From the NCBI GenBank assembly GCA_964646345.1, contig CAZYDU010000006.1:1-64000 (forward strand): a stretch of DNA of 64,000 nt, in the 5' to 3' direction. Position 1 is the first letter of the stretch. The number at the start of each line of letters is the position of its first letter. Shown here piece after piece: positions 24,902 to 33,244 of the stretch. The notes beneath the pieces are model-generated. The model worked only from the letters and a program-made list of their open reading frames with translations. It searched no databases and was not told where the DNA came from. A program made the translations under genes and the position numbers. This stretch comes from RGIG1681 sp964646345 (GTDB lineage Bacteria > Bacillota > Clostridia > Christensenellales > UBA1242).

Positions 24902-25528
24902 TTATAACTTTATATTTTTAAACGATTTAATTTCAATAGGCTCAAATTCTTCCAACACTACATTCGAATATTTAGTTCCTTCTCGAATAATTCTATATAT
25001 TTGAGTGCTTTTCACCCCTGCTTTAAACAAACTTAAAAGTTGTTTTGGATTATCATCAATAAAAATTCCATTTTCATAATCTAACCACAACTCGCCTTTT
25101 GGCTTTGTGCAAATTATAATACTATCAGTCAAATTTAATAATCCAGAACCCATTATTTTTTTCATTTGATAATCTTTATTATTTTTTGAACTATACGTTA
25201 ACAAATTCACTTCAAATTCTTGCTCTTGCAATTTTTGCAAAAACGAAACACTATCTTCAAAAAGAAATTTTTTATCTTCTAGCAAAAACTCGTCAAGTTT
25301 AGTTTTTAAAGTTCCATTTGCAAGCTTATATTCAGTTTCCAATTTTTCGCAAATCTGATAATAATTCAAATTATCAACTTTTCTGTAATTAATAATTTTT
25401 AACAATATATCTGCCGAATTTTCTTTCGTTAACTTTTTCATGCTCTCTGAAAGATAATCATTCAAAGCAGTTCCCATTTTATCCGTATCAAAAAGAGTTC
25501 CGTCAAAATCAATGTAAAATCGTTTCAT
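24902..25528 (-). CDS. HAD-like hydrolase
   Basis: 209 residues from the ATG at 25528, preceded by GGGAG; the ATG at 25573 lies in the promoter. Motif I is FYIDFDGTLFD, motif II LLTYSSK, motif III Lys in the region KPKGE, and motif IV FIDDNPKQ. It is a small phosphatase or phosphotransferase of the HAD superfamily with a helical cap, substrate unknown. It is the first gene of an operon with yvcK. Confidence 0.85.
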   Translation of the reverse strand: MKRFYIDFDGTLFDTDKMGTALNDYLSESMKKLTKENSADILLKIINYRKVDNLNYYQICEKLETEYKLANGTLKTKLDEFLLEDKKFLFEDSVSFLQKLQEQEFEVNLLTYSSKNNKDYQMKKIMGSGLLNLTDSIIICTKPKGELWLDYENGIFIDDNPKQLLSLFKAGVKSTQIYRIIREGTKYSNVVLEEFEPIEIKSFKNIKL

Positions 25529-25544
25529 AACCACTCCCACGAAA

Positions 25545-25573
25545 ATATTAACACTAATTTTATATTCCGTCAA
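25545..25573 (-). promoter_or_regulatory. Promoter of the HAD-yvcK operon
   Basis: Minus strand TTGACG (25573-25568), 17-base spacer, TAATAT (25550-25545). Confidence 0.65.
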
Positions 25574-25686
25574 ACATAATTTTTAGTTCTTGACAATTTT
25601 AACACTAAGTGCAAAAATAAAGATGTGGTTTTATAAAACTAATATATTTTATGAAAAACTCAAAAATAATGATAAAGAAGAATACT

Positions 25687-26709
25687 ATGAAAACAGAATT
25701 ACTTAAACCCTCAACCGAAGCAATAGAACTTGCATGCACCCTTTTAAAACAAGGCGAAATTGTGGCAGTTCCAACAGAAACCGTTTATGGATTAGCCGGC
25801 GACAGCAGAAACCCCAATGCTATCAAAAAAATATTCGAAGCCAAAGGCAGACCTGCAGATAATCCGCTAATCGTGCATATTTCAAGCATAGATATGCTAG
25901 ACGGCATTGTTCGTGAAATTCCAGAAGACGCTAAAATCCTAGCCGATAATTTTTGGCCAGGTCCACTCACTATTATCATGCCAAAAGGTAATAAAATTTG
26001 TAATGAAACTTGTGCTGGTCTTGACAGCGTTGGAGTTCGAATGCCCTCTAATCCAATAGCAAGGAAAATAATTGAAAAATCAGGAGTGCCATTTTCCGCA
26101 CCAAGTGCCAATATTTCAGGAAAACCCAGTCCAACAATAGCAGAAGATGTTTTTGCGGATATGAATGGCAAAATTCCGATTATTATTGACGGCGGAGAAT
26201 GTAATGCAGGTGTCGAATCAACCGTTATTTCAACTTTAACCGAAACTCCTATAATTCTTAGACCAGGAGTTATTACAAAGGAAATGATTTCCAAAGTTCT
26301 CGGCAAAGAAGTTCAAGTTGCAAAGGCGGTAACCGAAGGTGTTTCAAATGGCGAAAAGGTTTTATCTCCTGGCATGAAATATAAGCATTATGCACCAAAA
26401 GCAGAAGTTACAATTTTAAAAGGCACAATAAACCAGTTTGTAAAATATGTAAATTCGCAAAAAACTGGCAATACATTTGTTCTATGCTTTGACGGAGAAG
26501 AACATTTATTTGATGTGCCAACAATAAGCTACGGCAAAGAAAATGACGACGTTTCCCAAGCTCATAAACTTTTCTCCGCTTTAAGACAACTTGACAAAAC
26601 CGATGCAAAAATCGTTTATGCAAGATGTCCAAATACCAGCGGAGTTGCTCTTGCAGTTTACAATCGACTAATTCGCTCTGCCGGATTTAAAATTATTGAA
26701 TTAAATTAA
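25687..26709 (+). CDS. Threonylcarbamoyl-AMP synthase, long Sua5 form
   Basis: 340 residues from the ATG at 25687 (AGAAG upstream); an in-frame ATG at 25651 has no ribosome site. It makes threonylcarbamoyl-AMP from Thr, bicarbonate and ATP for t6A37 in tRNAs that read ANN codons. The YrdC domain (about 1-205) shows VPTETVYGLAGD, the KGRPADNPLIVHI substrate loop, and SAPSANISGKPSPT. A linker SPGMKYKHYAPKAEV leads to the C-terminal Sua5 domain (about 235-340), present in Sua5 but not in TsaC. Confidence 0.92.
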   Translation: MKTELLKPSTEAIELACTLLKQGEIVAVPTETVYGLAGDSRNPNAIKKIFEAKGRPADNPLIVHISSIDMLDGIVREIPEDAKILADNFWPGPLTIIMPKGNKICNETCAGLDSVGVRMPSNPIARKIIEKSGVPFSAPSANISGKPSPTIAEDVFADMNGKIPIIIDGGECNAGVESTVISTLTETPIILRPGVITKEMISKVLGKEVQVAKAVTEGVSNGEKVLSPGMKYKHYAPKAEVTILKGTINQFVKYVNSQKTGNTFVLCFDGEEHLFDVPTISYGKENDDVSQAHKLFSALRQLDKTDAKIVYARCPNTSGVALAVYNRLIRSAGFKIIELN

Positions 26710-26720
26710 TTTTCAGCATC

Positions 26721-26752
26721 AAAAAAGAACCTATTTAAGGTTCTTTTCTTTT
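26721..26752. terminator. Bidirectional terminator between convergent genes
   Basis: AAAAGAACCT / AGGTTCTTTT stem with ATTTA loop and flanking A/T runs. Confidence 0.8.
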
Positions 26753-26755
26753 TAA

Positions 26756-27997
26756 CTAATTATCAAGACATTCGTCAAGAGCTTTGAATATTGCTTCCTT
26801 GTCCATTTTTTGTCCAATAAATACAAGTTTAACCATTCTATCACCAATGCCGTCTTGCCAATCTTTCATGATGTCAGGATTTTGCATAACATAAACTTTC
26901 TTTTGTGGTTCAGGCAACGCATCAATCCAAAAATCAGCTTTGTAAGATGTTTTCTGTGGACCAGCTTGCTCAAAGATGTACATATTATCATTATCGTTTG
27001 AATACCAAACAATACCTTTAGAACGGATAACATTCTTTGGCATAGAATCAACAAATTGTCTAAATTTTGAACGTACTAAAGGTTTTCTTCTATAGTAAAC
27101 AAATGTTCCAATGCCATATTCTTCCACTTCTCCTTCGTCATGATGATGGTGATGATGATGTTTTTCTTCTTTATGCTCATGTTCTTCATGATCGTGGTCA
27201 TGCTCATCTTCGTCATGGTCATGATGATGCTCATGATGTTCTTCATGACCATCATCTTCTTCATCGGCATCTTTTTCGATTTCTTTAAGCCAACCTGCAG
27301 ACATGCAAGCCTTGTCAAAATCAAAAGCATTTGTTCCCATAATTTTATCCATTGGAACTTTACCAAATTCTGCTTCAATAAGTTCAGCATCTGGTTGAAG
27401 TTTTTTAATAACAGTTTTAACCATGTTTTTTTCTTCTTCCGAAACTTGGTCAACTTTATTTAGAATGATTTTATTACAAAATTCAATTTGTTGAATGATT
27501 AAATTTTCAATATCTTCGTCTTCAATATGTTCTTTAACAAGGTCATTTCCGCAACCAAACTCTTTTGCAAGTCTCAAACAATCCACAACCGAAACAACAT
27601 TATCAAGTTTGCAAGTGCTTGGCAGTTTGTATTCTTTGCTTGCTTCTTCAACCATAATAATAGATTGTACAATAGGAATAGGCTCACAAATGCCAGATGC
27701 TTCAATCAAAATGTAATCAAATTTATCACTAGCAACAAGCTCTGCAATTTGTTTCATTAAATCTTGTTTAAGTGTACAACAAATGCAACCATTTTGAAGC
27801 GGAACTAAGCTATCGTCTTTTTGAGAAACAACATTTTCAGCACCAATCAAACTTGCATCAATGTTAACTTCCCCAATATCGTTTACAATAACTGCAACTT
27901 TGTAATTTTCTTTATTATTCAACACATAATTTAATAGTGTCGTCTTTCCTGCCCCCAAATACCCAGTGAGCAGTGTAATAGGTACAACTTTTTTCAT
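26756..27997 (-). CDS. G3E/COG0523 GTPase, His-rich metal chaperone (ZNG1/CobW type)
   Basis: 413 residues. GTP-dependent metallochaperone. P-loop GYLGAGKT (12-19), the metal-binding CxCC in GCICCTL (C71, C73, C74), EASGICEP switch and NKVD for guanine. Between the G domain and the C-terminal CobW_C domain lies a stretch of about 50 residues (about 245-295) made almost only of His, Asp and Glu, ending in seven consecutive His; it is a metal-sequestering loop. CobW_C follows with FVYYRRKP and the final 120 residues. The family serves zinc or other metals under limitation. I see no Zur box upstream, so regulation is undetermined. Confidence 0.93.
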   Translation of the reverse strand: MKKVVPITLLTGYLGAGKTTLLNYVLNNKENYKVAVIVNDIGEVNIDASLIGAENVVSQKDDSLVPLQNGCICCTLKQDLMKQIAELVASDKFDYILIEASGICEPIPIVQSIIMVEEASKEYKLPSTCKLDNVVSVVDCLRLAKEFGCGNDLVKEHIEDEDIENLIIQQIEFCNKIILNKVDQVSEEEKNMVKTVIKKLQPDAELIEAEFGKVPMDKIMGTNAFDFDKACMSAGWLKEIEKDADEEDDGHEEHHEHHHDHDEDEHDHDHEEHEHKEEKHHHHHHHDEGEVEEYGIGTFVYYRRKPLVRSKFRQFVDSMPKNVIRSKGIVWYSNDNDNMYIFEQAGPQKTSYKADFWIDALPEPQKKVYVMQNPDIMKDWQDGIGDRMVKLVFIGQKMDKEAIFKALDECLDN

Positions 27998-28026
27998 TTT
28001 CTTTCTCCTTTATCTTAACAAAACTA

Positions 28027-28055
28027 ATTATACCCCGCTAAAGATAAAAATACAA
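28027..28055 (-). promoter_or_regulatory. Promoter of the G3E GTPase gene
   Basis: Minus strand TTGTAT (28055-28050), 17-base spacer, TATAAT (28032-28027). Confidence 0.6.
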
Positions 28056-28117
28056 ATACTTTTTTAAGTAAAAATTTTCAAAAATAATAAATTACTCTTT
28101 TCTTTTTTATTTTTTTG

Positions 28118-28126
28118 TGCTAGAAT
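28118..28126 (+). promoter_or_regulatory. Extended -10 promoter placed for a leaderless mRNA
   Basis: TGC then TAGAAT (28121-28126). The predicted start of transcription, seven bases on, is the A of the ATG at 28133. Confidence 0.45.
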
Positions 28127-28132
28127 GAAATT

Positions 28133-28378
28133 ATGAAAGAAGAATATTTTAAAAATCCAGAGCAAACAAGAGCTGTTTTTCAAATTCTCATCAAGAAAAG
28201 AAAATCGGCACTCGAACTTGCACTTGCTAATCGAAATCGCAAGGGTAATAAAGCATTACCCCCTGATGAGTTTGCCGTTTTTGAAGCAGAAATGGCTTTA
28301 AAAGATGCTAAACAAAGACTAGAACAATTTGAAACAGAATTAACATTATTAAATGCAAGTCCTGAAATGGGAGAATAA
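28133..28378 (+). CDS. Small helical hypothetical protein, 81 residues
   Basis: Not recognised. Almost fully alpha-helical and charged, with a probable coiled coil in the second half (AVFEAEMALKDAKQRLEQFETELTLL, shown here in part). Cytosolic. It has no Shine-Dalgarno sequence: the ATG follows a -10 box by six bases, which would give a leaderless mRNA. A clean terminator follows, so this is a self-contained small gene. Confidence 0.65.
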   Translation: MKEEYFKNPEQTRAVFQILIKKRKSALELALANRNRKGNKALPPDEFAVFEAEMALKDAKQRLEQFETELTLLNASPEMGE

Positions 28379-28387
28379 TTTATATAT

Positions 28388-28436
28388 AAAAACTATCCAA
28401 ACCAAACAATTCTTGGTTCGGATAGTTTTTATTTTG
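28388..28436 (+). terminator. Terminator after the 81-residue gene
   Basis: AAAAACTATCC / GGATAGTTTTT stem with inner AACC/GGTT pairing and T-run. Confidence 0.85.
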
Positions 28437-28480
28437 TTACAAATTTAGTTTTATTTTTTATAATTTACACCAAAAATGAT

Positions 28481-28508
28481 TTGTACAAACTAAAAAAAAA
28501 GATATAAT
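28481..28508 (+). promoter_or_regulatory. Promoter of the SDR gene at 28540
   Basis: TTGTAC (28481-28486), 16-base spacer, TATAAT (28503-28508). Confidence 0.6.
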
Positions 28509-28539
28509 TAAATCATAAAATTAACAAGGAGAACTCATT

Positions 28540-29343
28540 ATGGGATATTTAAAAGGTAAAACAGCCATTATTACTGGTGGCGGACGTCCAACACCACTTG
28601 CAGATGGCACAGCTGGTTCTATTGGATACGGAATTGCAGTTGCTTACGCAAAAGAAGGTGCAAACCTAGTTTTAACAGGTAGAAACATGCAAAAACTTGA
28701 AGATGCAAAAAAAGAACTTGAAAAATTATACAAAATCAAGGTTCTTGCAGTTCAAGCAGATGTTAATGCAGGAGCTGACAACGAAGCCGTTGTTAACAAT
28801 GTAGTTAAACAAGCTATTGATAAGTTTGGCAGAATTGATGTTTTAATCAACAACGCTCAAGCATCAGCTTCAGGTGTTTCGCTTGCAGACCACACAACCG
28901 ACCAATTTAATCTCGCTATGTATTCAGGACTTTATTCAGCATTTTATTACATGAAAGCTTGTCACCCATACCTTAAACAAACACAAGGAACTGTTATTAA
29001 CTTTGCTTCAGGTGCAGGACTTTTTGGAAACAAAGGTCAATGCTCTTATGCAGCTGCAAAAGAAGGTATCAGAGGCTTAAGCAGAGTTGCTGCAACTGAA
29101 TGGGCGGTAGACAATATTAATGTTAATGTCATTTGCCCACTTGCTTGGACAAGCCAACTTGAACAATTTGAAAAAGCTTATCCTGACGCATTCAAAGCAA
29201 ATGTTCATATGCCACCTATGGGAAGATTTGGTAACACTGAACTTGACATTGGCAGAGCATGTGTTTCACTTGCTTCTCCAGACTTTAAATATATGTCTGG
29301 CGAAACATTAACCTTTGAAGGTGGAATGGGACTTAGACCATAA
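28540..29343 (+). CDS. Short-chain dehydrogenase/reductase with an enlarged glycine-rich loop
   Basis: 267 residues. NAD(P)-dependent oxidoreductase of the classical SDR type. The nucleotide loop reads TGGGRPTPLADGTAGSIGYG (residues 12-31), several residues longer than the usual TGxxxGxG. Further motifs: LINNAQAS (NNAG equivalent), the active-site Ser in NFASGAG and the Y-x-x-x-K in SYAAAKEG. The C terminus FEGGMGLRP is the usual GG motif. AAGGAG precedes the ATG. The substrate is unknown; steroid-, alcohol- or acyl-type SDRs all share these features. Confidence 0.88.
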   Translation: MGYLKGKTAIITGGGRPTPLADGTAGSIGYGIAVAYAKEGANLVLTGRNMQKLEDAKKELEKLYKIKVLAVQADVNAGADNEAVVNNVVKQAIDKFGRIDVLINNAQASASGVSLADHTTDQFNLAMYSGLYSAFYYMKACHPYLKQTQGTVINFASGAGLFGNKGQCSYAAAKEGIRGLSRVAATEWAVDNINVNVICPLAWTSQLEQFEKAYPDAFKANVHMPPMGRFGNTELDIGRACVSLASPDFKYMSGETLTFEGGMGLRP

Positions 29344-29358
29344 TTTATTTTAACATAT

Positions 29359-29389
29359 AAAAAACTCTACCAAGTTGGTAGAGTTTTTT
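29359..29389. terminator. Bidirectional terminator between convergent genes
   Basis: AAAAAACTCTACCAA / TTGGTAGAGTTTTTT, a 15-pair perfect stem. Confidence 0.9.
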
Positions 29390-29401
29390 CTTATCTTATT
29401 T

Positions 29402-30706
29402 TTATCTTACAGGTTCGTCTTTTTCATCAACTTCAACTTTTTCAAATATAACTTTCTTAATAACTGAAGATGATTGAGAAATTGAACTAACACCTTTTTT
29501 TACTACAGATTTATCCACAGAAACACCAGTTCTTGTTACCCATTTATATTTTACTTCTGGTTCTTCAGGAACAACGGTAACAATAAGTGAGCCATCAATT
29601 TCTTCAGGTTCTTCATAAATTTCATTATCAACTATTGGTACTAAATCACCCGCCTTACGTTTAGGTAGACTTACTCCTTTTTCAGATTTTGGCAATACAA
29701 CCAAATCAGTGCCTTTATCATCAACAGGATTTAAATGATGATTCCATTGATAACCATTTATTCTTCTAAGATAATCTTGATATGTACTCAATAAACTATC
29801 TCTGCCATCTTCAAAAATTGGAGCATCTGTTGAACTTCTCGTTGAACTTGGAAGCAAGTAAACAGGTGCATCATTATTTTGTTCTTCTTGTTTTTTATCA
29901 GCTTTAACCTTAGAAAAACTTAATGGATAGTTAGCTGTGCAATAGTCAACAAGCATTTGCATATCCCTTGCCATATTTTCAGTGCCAATAGAAGCATAAG
30001 CTTTATTGCAAAGTTCTGCGATTGATTGAAAATCAATGCCACTTTCTTGTACTCTATCTCCAAATGGAGCTGTTAAATAATCAAATAATTGTTCATTTGT
30101 TATTTCATCGCCATGAACTGCAATAAAATTCACATCAAAATGGTCTCTACCTTTTCCAACTGAAACAACCAAACCTTTTTCATCAATTTCAGGAACAAAA
30201 AATCCGTTTCTATCTTTTTCCAACAATGTCATGAGTTGTTTTCTTGTTCTTTTTACTCTTGATGGAAGTACAGCTTCTCTCCCAACAAAACCACCCTTGA
30301 CGTAATTATAATTGTTAAGACCAAACAAATATAAACATTCTTCATCAGGAGAAAATGCAGTTTCATAAATTGAAGTATTTTTTATTTTTTGACCTGACAA
30401 AATCTTGCCAATAGCTGTTTTATGGTCTTTATCTGAAAGTGAAGTCAACGAATTTCTATAAACCGTTGCAATCACACTAGGATAATTTTCCATAATAAAA
30501 TTAACAACCATCTCATGTCTGTTTTTATAATCAATAAATTGTTCATAAGTATTGATTTTAACAAGTTTTGAGTTTGGAACTAAATTTCCATTTTTATCCA
30601 CATCAAAATCAGGAAGCTCAATGCAAAACTTTCCAGTTTTCGATTCTTGAAGTCTCCTTGTATATTCACCATCACGATTTGTTATTTTGTATTCTTTTTT
30701 ATCCAT
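29402..30706 (-). CDS. Hypothetical cytosolic protein, 434 residues
   Basis: Not recognised. There is no signal peptide or membrane helix. The first about 270 residues look like a folded alpha/beta region (for example DKDHKTAIGKIL, GKGRDHFDVNFIAVHGDE). From about 275 the protein is disordered and rich in Ser, Glu, Pro and Val (EEPEEIDG, VVPEEPEVKYKW), and it ends in acidic, Lys-containing sequence. AAGGAGAG precedes the ATG. The 5' untranslated region begins with an 11-pair hairpin (30738-30765), which suggests control of mRNA stability. Confidence 0.7.
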   Translation of the reverse strand: MDKKEYKITNRDGEYTRRLQESKTGKFCIELPDFDVDKNGNLVPNSKLVKINTYEQFIDYKNRHEMVVNFIMENYPSVIATVYRNSLTSLSDKDHKTAIGKILSGQKIKNTSIYETAFSPDEECLYLFGLNNYNYVKGGFVGREAVLPSRVKRTRKQLMTLLEKDRNGFFVPEIDEKGLVVSVGKGRDHFDVNFIAVHGDEITNEQLFDYLTAPFGDRVQESGIDFQSIAELCNKAYASIGTENMARDMQMLVDYCTANYPLSFSKVKADKKQEEQNNDAPVYLLPSSTRSSTDAPIFEDGRDSLLSTYQDYLRRINGYQWNHHLNPVDDKGTDLVVLPKSEKGVSLPKRKAGDLVPIVDNEIYEEPEEIDGSLIVTVVPEEPEVKYKWVTRTGVSVDKSVVKKGVSSISQSSSVIKKVIFEKVEVDEKDEPVR

Positions 30707-30737
30707 TTAAGACTCTCCTTAAATTTTCAAAATGATT

Positions 30738-30765
30738 TAATAGAATTACTTTTCTAATTCTATTA
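30738..30765 (-). promoter_or_regulatory. 5'-terminal hairpin in the leader of the 434-residue gene
   Basis: TAATAGAATTA / TAATTCTATTA, 11 perfect pairs around a six-base loop, starting within about two bases of the predicted transcription start (30763) and ending before the ribosome site. Confidence 0.55.
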
Positions 30766-30769
30766 CCAT

Positions 30770-30798
30770 ATTATAGCATAACATAGTTATAAAATCAA
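30770..30798 (-). promoter_or_regulatory. Promoter of the 434-residue gene
   Basis: Minus strand TTGATT (30798-30793), 17-base spacer, TATAAT (30775-30770). Confidence 0.65.
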
Positions 30799-30846
30799 TA
30801 CCTATTTGAAAATTTCTTGCGTTAAACTTCCAGATTAATTTCCAAC

Positions 30847-30885
30847 AAAAAAGCAGTTGAGTTTGCAAATTTTCAACTGCTTTTA
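30847..30885 (-). terminator. Terminator after the zincin gene
   Basis: AAAAGCAGTTGA / TCAACTGCTTTT stem, with A/T runs on both sides. Confidence 0.8.
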
Positions 30886-30893
30886 TTTATTAT

Positions 30894-32612
30894 TTACTCT
30901 CCCCTTTGAGAAATTTGTCTACTAACATTAAATCTCGCTCCACTCAAAACGTTTATTTCTCCCGTCTTGCTAACTTCAATTTCTGCTTTCTCAAAGTTAA
31001 ACCCAATATCAAGCTCAATAATGCTATTATTGTCTAATAGCACCAAAATCCTACCATTAGAGCAAAATATAAAACCATCTTCTATAGAGAAATAATATTT
31101 ATTATTACCAATATACAAATTCTCTTTATCAATAATTATGGCATCATTTTCATTGTCGGCAAATTTAAATCCAAACATCTTTTCTTTTACATTTTCTATG
31201 TTTTGATATTCATAGCCATTTTTAGCTAAATATTTTCTAACGAAATCCGCACAAACTACCTGCGAAGAAGTATTTCTATCAATTCTATTTGTTAATTTTT
31301 CCATGCCTTCAATTTCTTTTTCATATGCTTCTTTCGAAATCATTTCACTCGTTATACAATAGTTAACTGCCAATTTACCATTTTCGTCATATTTACAATA
31401 TACCTTTACAAGACTATCTTCGCCAATTTTCACAAAAACAGCATTCTCAGTGCAAGACACTCCATCAATAATGAAAAAATCTTCATCTAATTTATAATCT
31501 ACTATATCATTACAAGCTTCACTTAAAAATGTTTTTATTTCAATTTTTTCATTGTTTTTCACACCGTCATAAAATATCATTTTATAAGTATAATCACCAT
31601 CTTCTCCCGAATTAGCAGATAAAGTTGTTTTACTTCTTATATAAAATTCGCCAATGTCTTGGTATTTAATATCACTTGTAGTTATATAGCTTTGAAGATT
31701 ATTTTTTTCTACATATTCATGATAGAAATTATCTTTTACAAATTCAACCTGTTGCTGTATTTTTTTATACCAATCCTGATTAGACAAATATTCATTAATT
31801 TTCCTTTCCCATTCGTCATAATTTGAATCATTTGAATACAGCGAAAACATAATCATAAGGTCTGATTTTGAAAAATATCTACCTTTGTTATTTGCATATT
31901 CCATAATTGTTTGATAGGGATAATCTTCAAATTTATAGGCGTCTTTCATTGAAGCCAAGCCATGTCCAGCAATTTCATGACATAAAATATATTTAACATA
32001 TTTAAAAAACGTATCATCATTTCGGCAAATGGATTCGCAATAATCCAAATCTATATCCACATCAACAGCATATCTTCCTATGCCATTTTTTGTGTAATGA
32101 TATTGAGTTCCTTGTGCATAGCCAACTGTTCTCGATGTTTCAGTTTCTTCACTGCTCATATCACTTTCGTATAAATTAAAGCAATAAAGTTTATCAAACC
32201 CACTTGGGTTATATTCAATTTCAAGCCTGTAGTTTGGATTAATCATATTCAAAACATCATTTATTTCATCAATAGAACTTTCTAAGGTTTTAATAAATCT
32301 ATCACTACGTTTTTCTTCTGGTATAAACACATTAACCTTAACCTTTCCACTTGCAGGAAAAACAAACCTGCAATCTTGATACCAATTAATATCGGTATTG
32401 TATCCAGTTGCTTCCAAATTGTCATTAGCTTCATCAAAAGGAGGCAAATCATTTGTATAAGTTCTATATATCAACGGGTCTGCAATGAAAGTATAAGAAG
32501 ACAGCATTAAACCACCTGCAATAACACCCGCAGAAACGGTTCTTCCTAAATAACCTAAAACTTTGTGTTTTGTGTATTTATTCTCAAGGTTTTTTTTGTT
32601 TTCTTTTTTCAT
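30894..32612 (-). CDS. Membrane-anchored metalloprotease-like protein with HExxGH motif
   Basis: 572 residues. A Lys-rich start and one hydrophobic helix (about 22-46) suggest a signal anchor. The zinc motif is HEIAGHGLASMKD: H212, E213, H217 and D224. The second His is at +5 rather than +4, so this is not HExxH. It fits the HExxGH-x6-D pattern that I associate with M64-type (IgA-peptidase-like) zincins. Around it the fold is alpha/beta with DVDIDLDYCESI before and TIMEYANN after, as in a Met-turn. From about residue 330 there are beta-rich segments that look non-catalytic. The link to M64 is by motif only; a chance motif in a non-enzyme is possible. Confidence 0.7.
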   Translation of the reverse strand: MKKENKKNLENKYTKHKVLGYLGRTVSAGVIAGGLMLSSYTFIADPLIYRTYTNDLPPFDEANDNLEATGYNTDINWYQDCRFVFPASGKVKVNVFIPEEKRSDRFIKTLESSIDEINDVLNMINPNYRLEIEYNPSGFDKLYCFNLYESDMSSEETETSRTVGYAQGTQYHYTKNGIGRYAVDVDIDLDYCESICRNDDTFFKYVKYILCHEIAGHGLASMKDAYKFEDYPYQTIMEYANNKGRYFSKSDLMIMFSLYSNDSNYDEWERKINEYLSNQDWYKKIQQQVEFVKDNFYHEYVEKNNLQSYITTSDIKYQDIGEFYIRSKTTLSANSGEDGDYTYKMIFYDGVKNNEKIEIKTFLSEACNDIVDYKLDEDFFIIDGVSCTENAVFVKIGEDSLVKVYCKYDENGKLAVNYCITSEMISKEAYEKEIEGMEKLTNRIDRNTSSQVVCADFVRKYLAKNGYEYQNIENVKEKMFGFKFADNENDAIIIDKENLYIGNNKYYFSIEDGFIFCSNGRILVLLDNNSIIELDIGFNFEKAEIEVSKTGEINVLSGARFNVSRQISQRGE

Positions 32613-32638
32613 AAATTGTCTTCCTTATTTTTGGGTAA

Positions 32639-32728
32639 ATAAAAAAGCTTCAGATAAGCTTTTCTTTGAAAAATAAAACGCAAAGATGCGTAGCAGAAAC
32701 CCAAGTTTCCACCGTGCTACTTTGCGTT
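32639..32728 (-). terminator. Tandem terminators after marR
   Basis: AAACGCAAAG (overlapping the marR stop) pairs with CTTTGCGTTT about 30 bases later and is followed by TATTTTTC. A second hairpin AAAAGCTT / AAGCTTTT with a T-run follows. Confidence 0.75.
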
Positions 32729-33178
32729 TGTTTTTCTTTTCTTTTGCGAAGAATTTTTATTTTCAAGTTTTTTGAGTTCTTCAACAGCTCTATAGATAAT
32801 ATTTGTAACTTTCTTTGTGTCTCCTTCACAAACAGTATCAACATTATCAAGTTTCTCTTGAAGCATAGCCTTTCCATCTTCTGTGATGTTATAGAAAATC
32901 TCACGTTTGTTAGACTTGTCTTTGTGAGACTCTATAAGACCGTCTTTAATCATTTTTTTAGCCAAGATTGCAAGGTTAGACTTTGCCATATTAAGTTCAG
33001 AGATAAGTTCTTTTGGAGTAACTCTTTCTTTTCTTGTTAAAATATACAAAATTTGATAAGTGTTACTAAAAATACCCGCAGACTCACCCTTACCTTCTGC
33101 AATACGGTCAGAAATAAGCTTTAATTCAATAATGCCTTTTGAAAATAAATTTCTTTCTTGTGTGTTCATTTGTTCCAT
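32717..33178 (-). CDS. MarR-family transcriptional regulator
   Basis: 153 residues. Winged helix-turn-helix regulator, dimeric. HTH about 50-75: RVTPKELISELNMAKSNLAILAKKMIKDGLI, with wing SNKREIFYNITEDGKAML (both quoted in fragments: RVTPKELISELN, KREIFYNITEDG). The C-terminal tail is basic. The ATG follows a TATAAT by seven bases, giving a predicted leader of zero or one base; only a weak AAGG is present. The likely target is its own region or neighbours, but no palindromic operator is obvious. Confidence 0.9.
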   Translation of the reverse strand: MEQMNTQERNLFSKGIIELKLISDRIAEGKGESAGIFSNTYQILYILTRKERVTPKELISELNMAKSNLAILAKKMIKDGLIESHKDKSNKREIFYNITEDGKAMLQEKLDNVDTVCEGDTKKVTNIIYRAVEELKKLENKNSSQKKRKTNAK

Positions 33179-33185
33179 AAACCTT

Positions 33186-33213
33186 ATTATAATTACATAA
33201 CATTTTTTGTCAA
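33186..33213 (-). promoter_or_regulatory. Near-perfect promoter giving a leaderless marR mRNA
   Basis: Minus strand TTGACA (33213-33208), 16-base spacer, TATAAT (33191-33186), seven bases before the ATG. Confidence 0.65.
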
Positions 33214-33244
33214 CCCTATTTTTAAAAAAAATTATGATTTTATA

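Noticed and set aside
27067..27463. Several long frames opposite and offset to the G3E GTPase gene, Met- or His-rich
   Set aside because: They are products of the repetitive His-codon tract (CATCATGATGATG) read in other frames.
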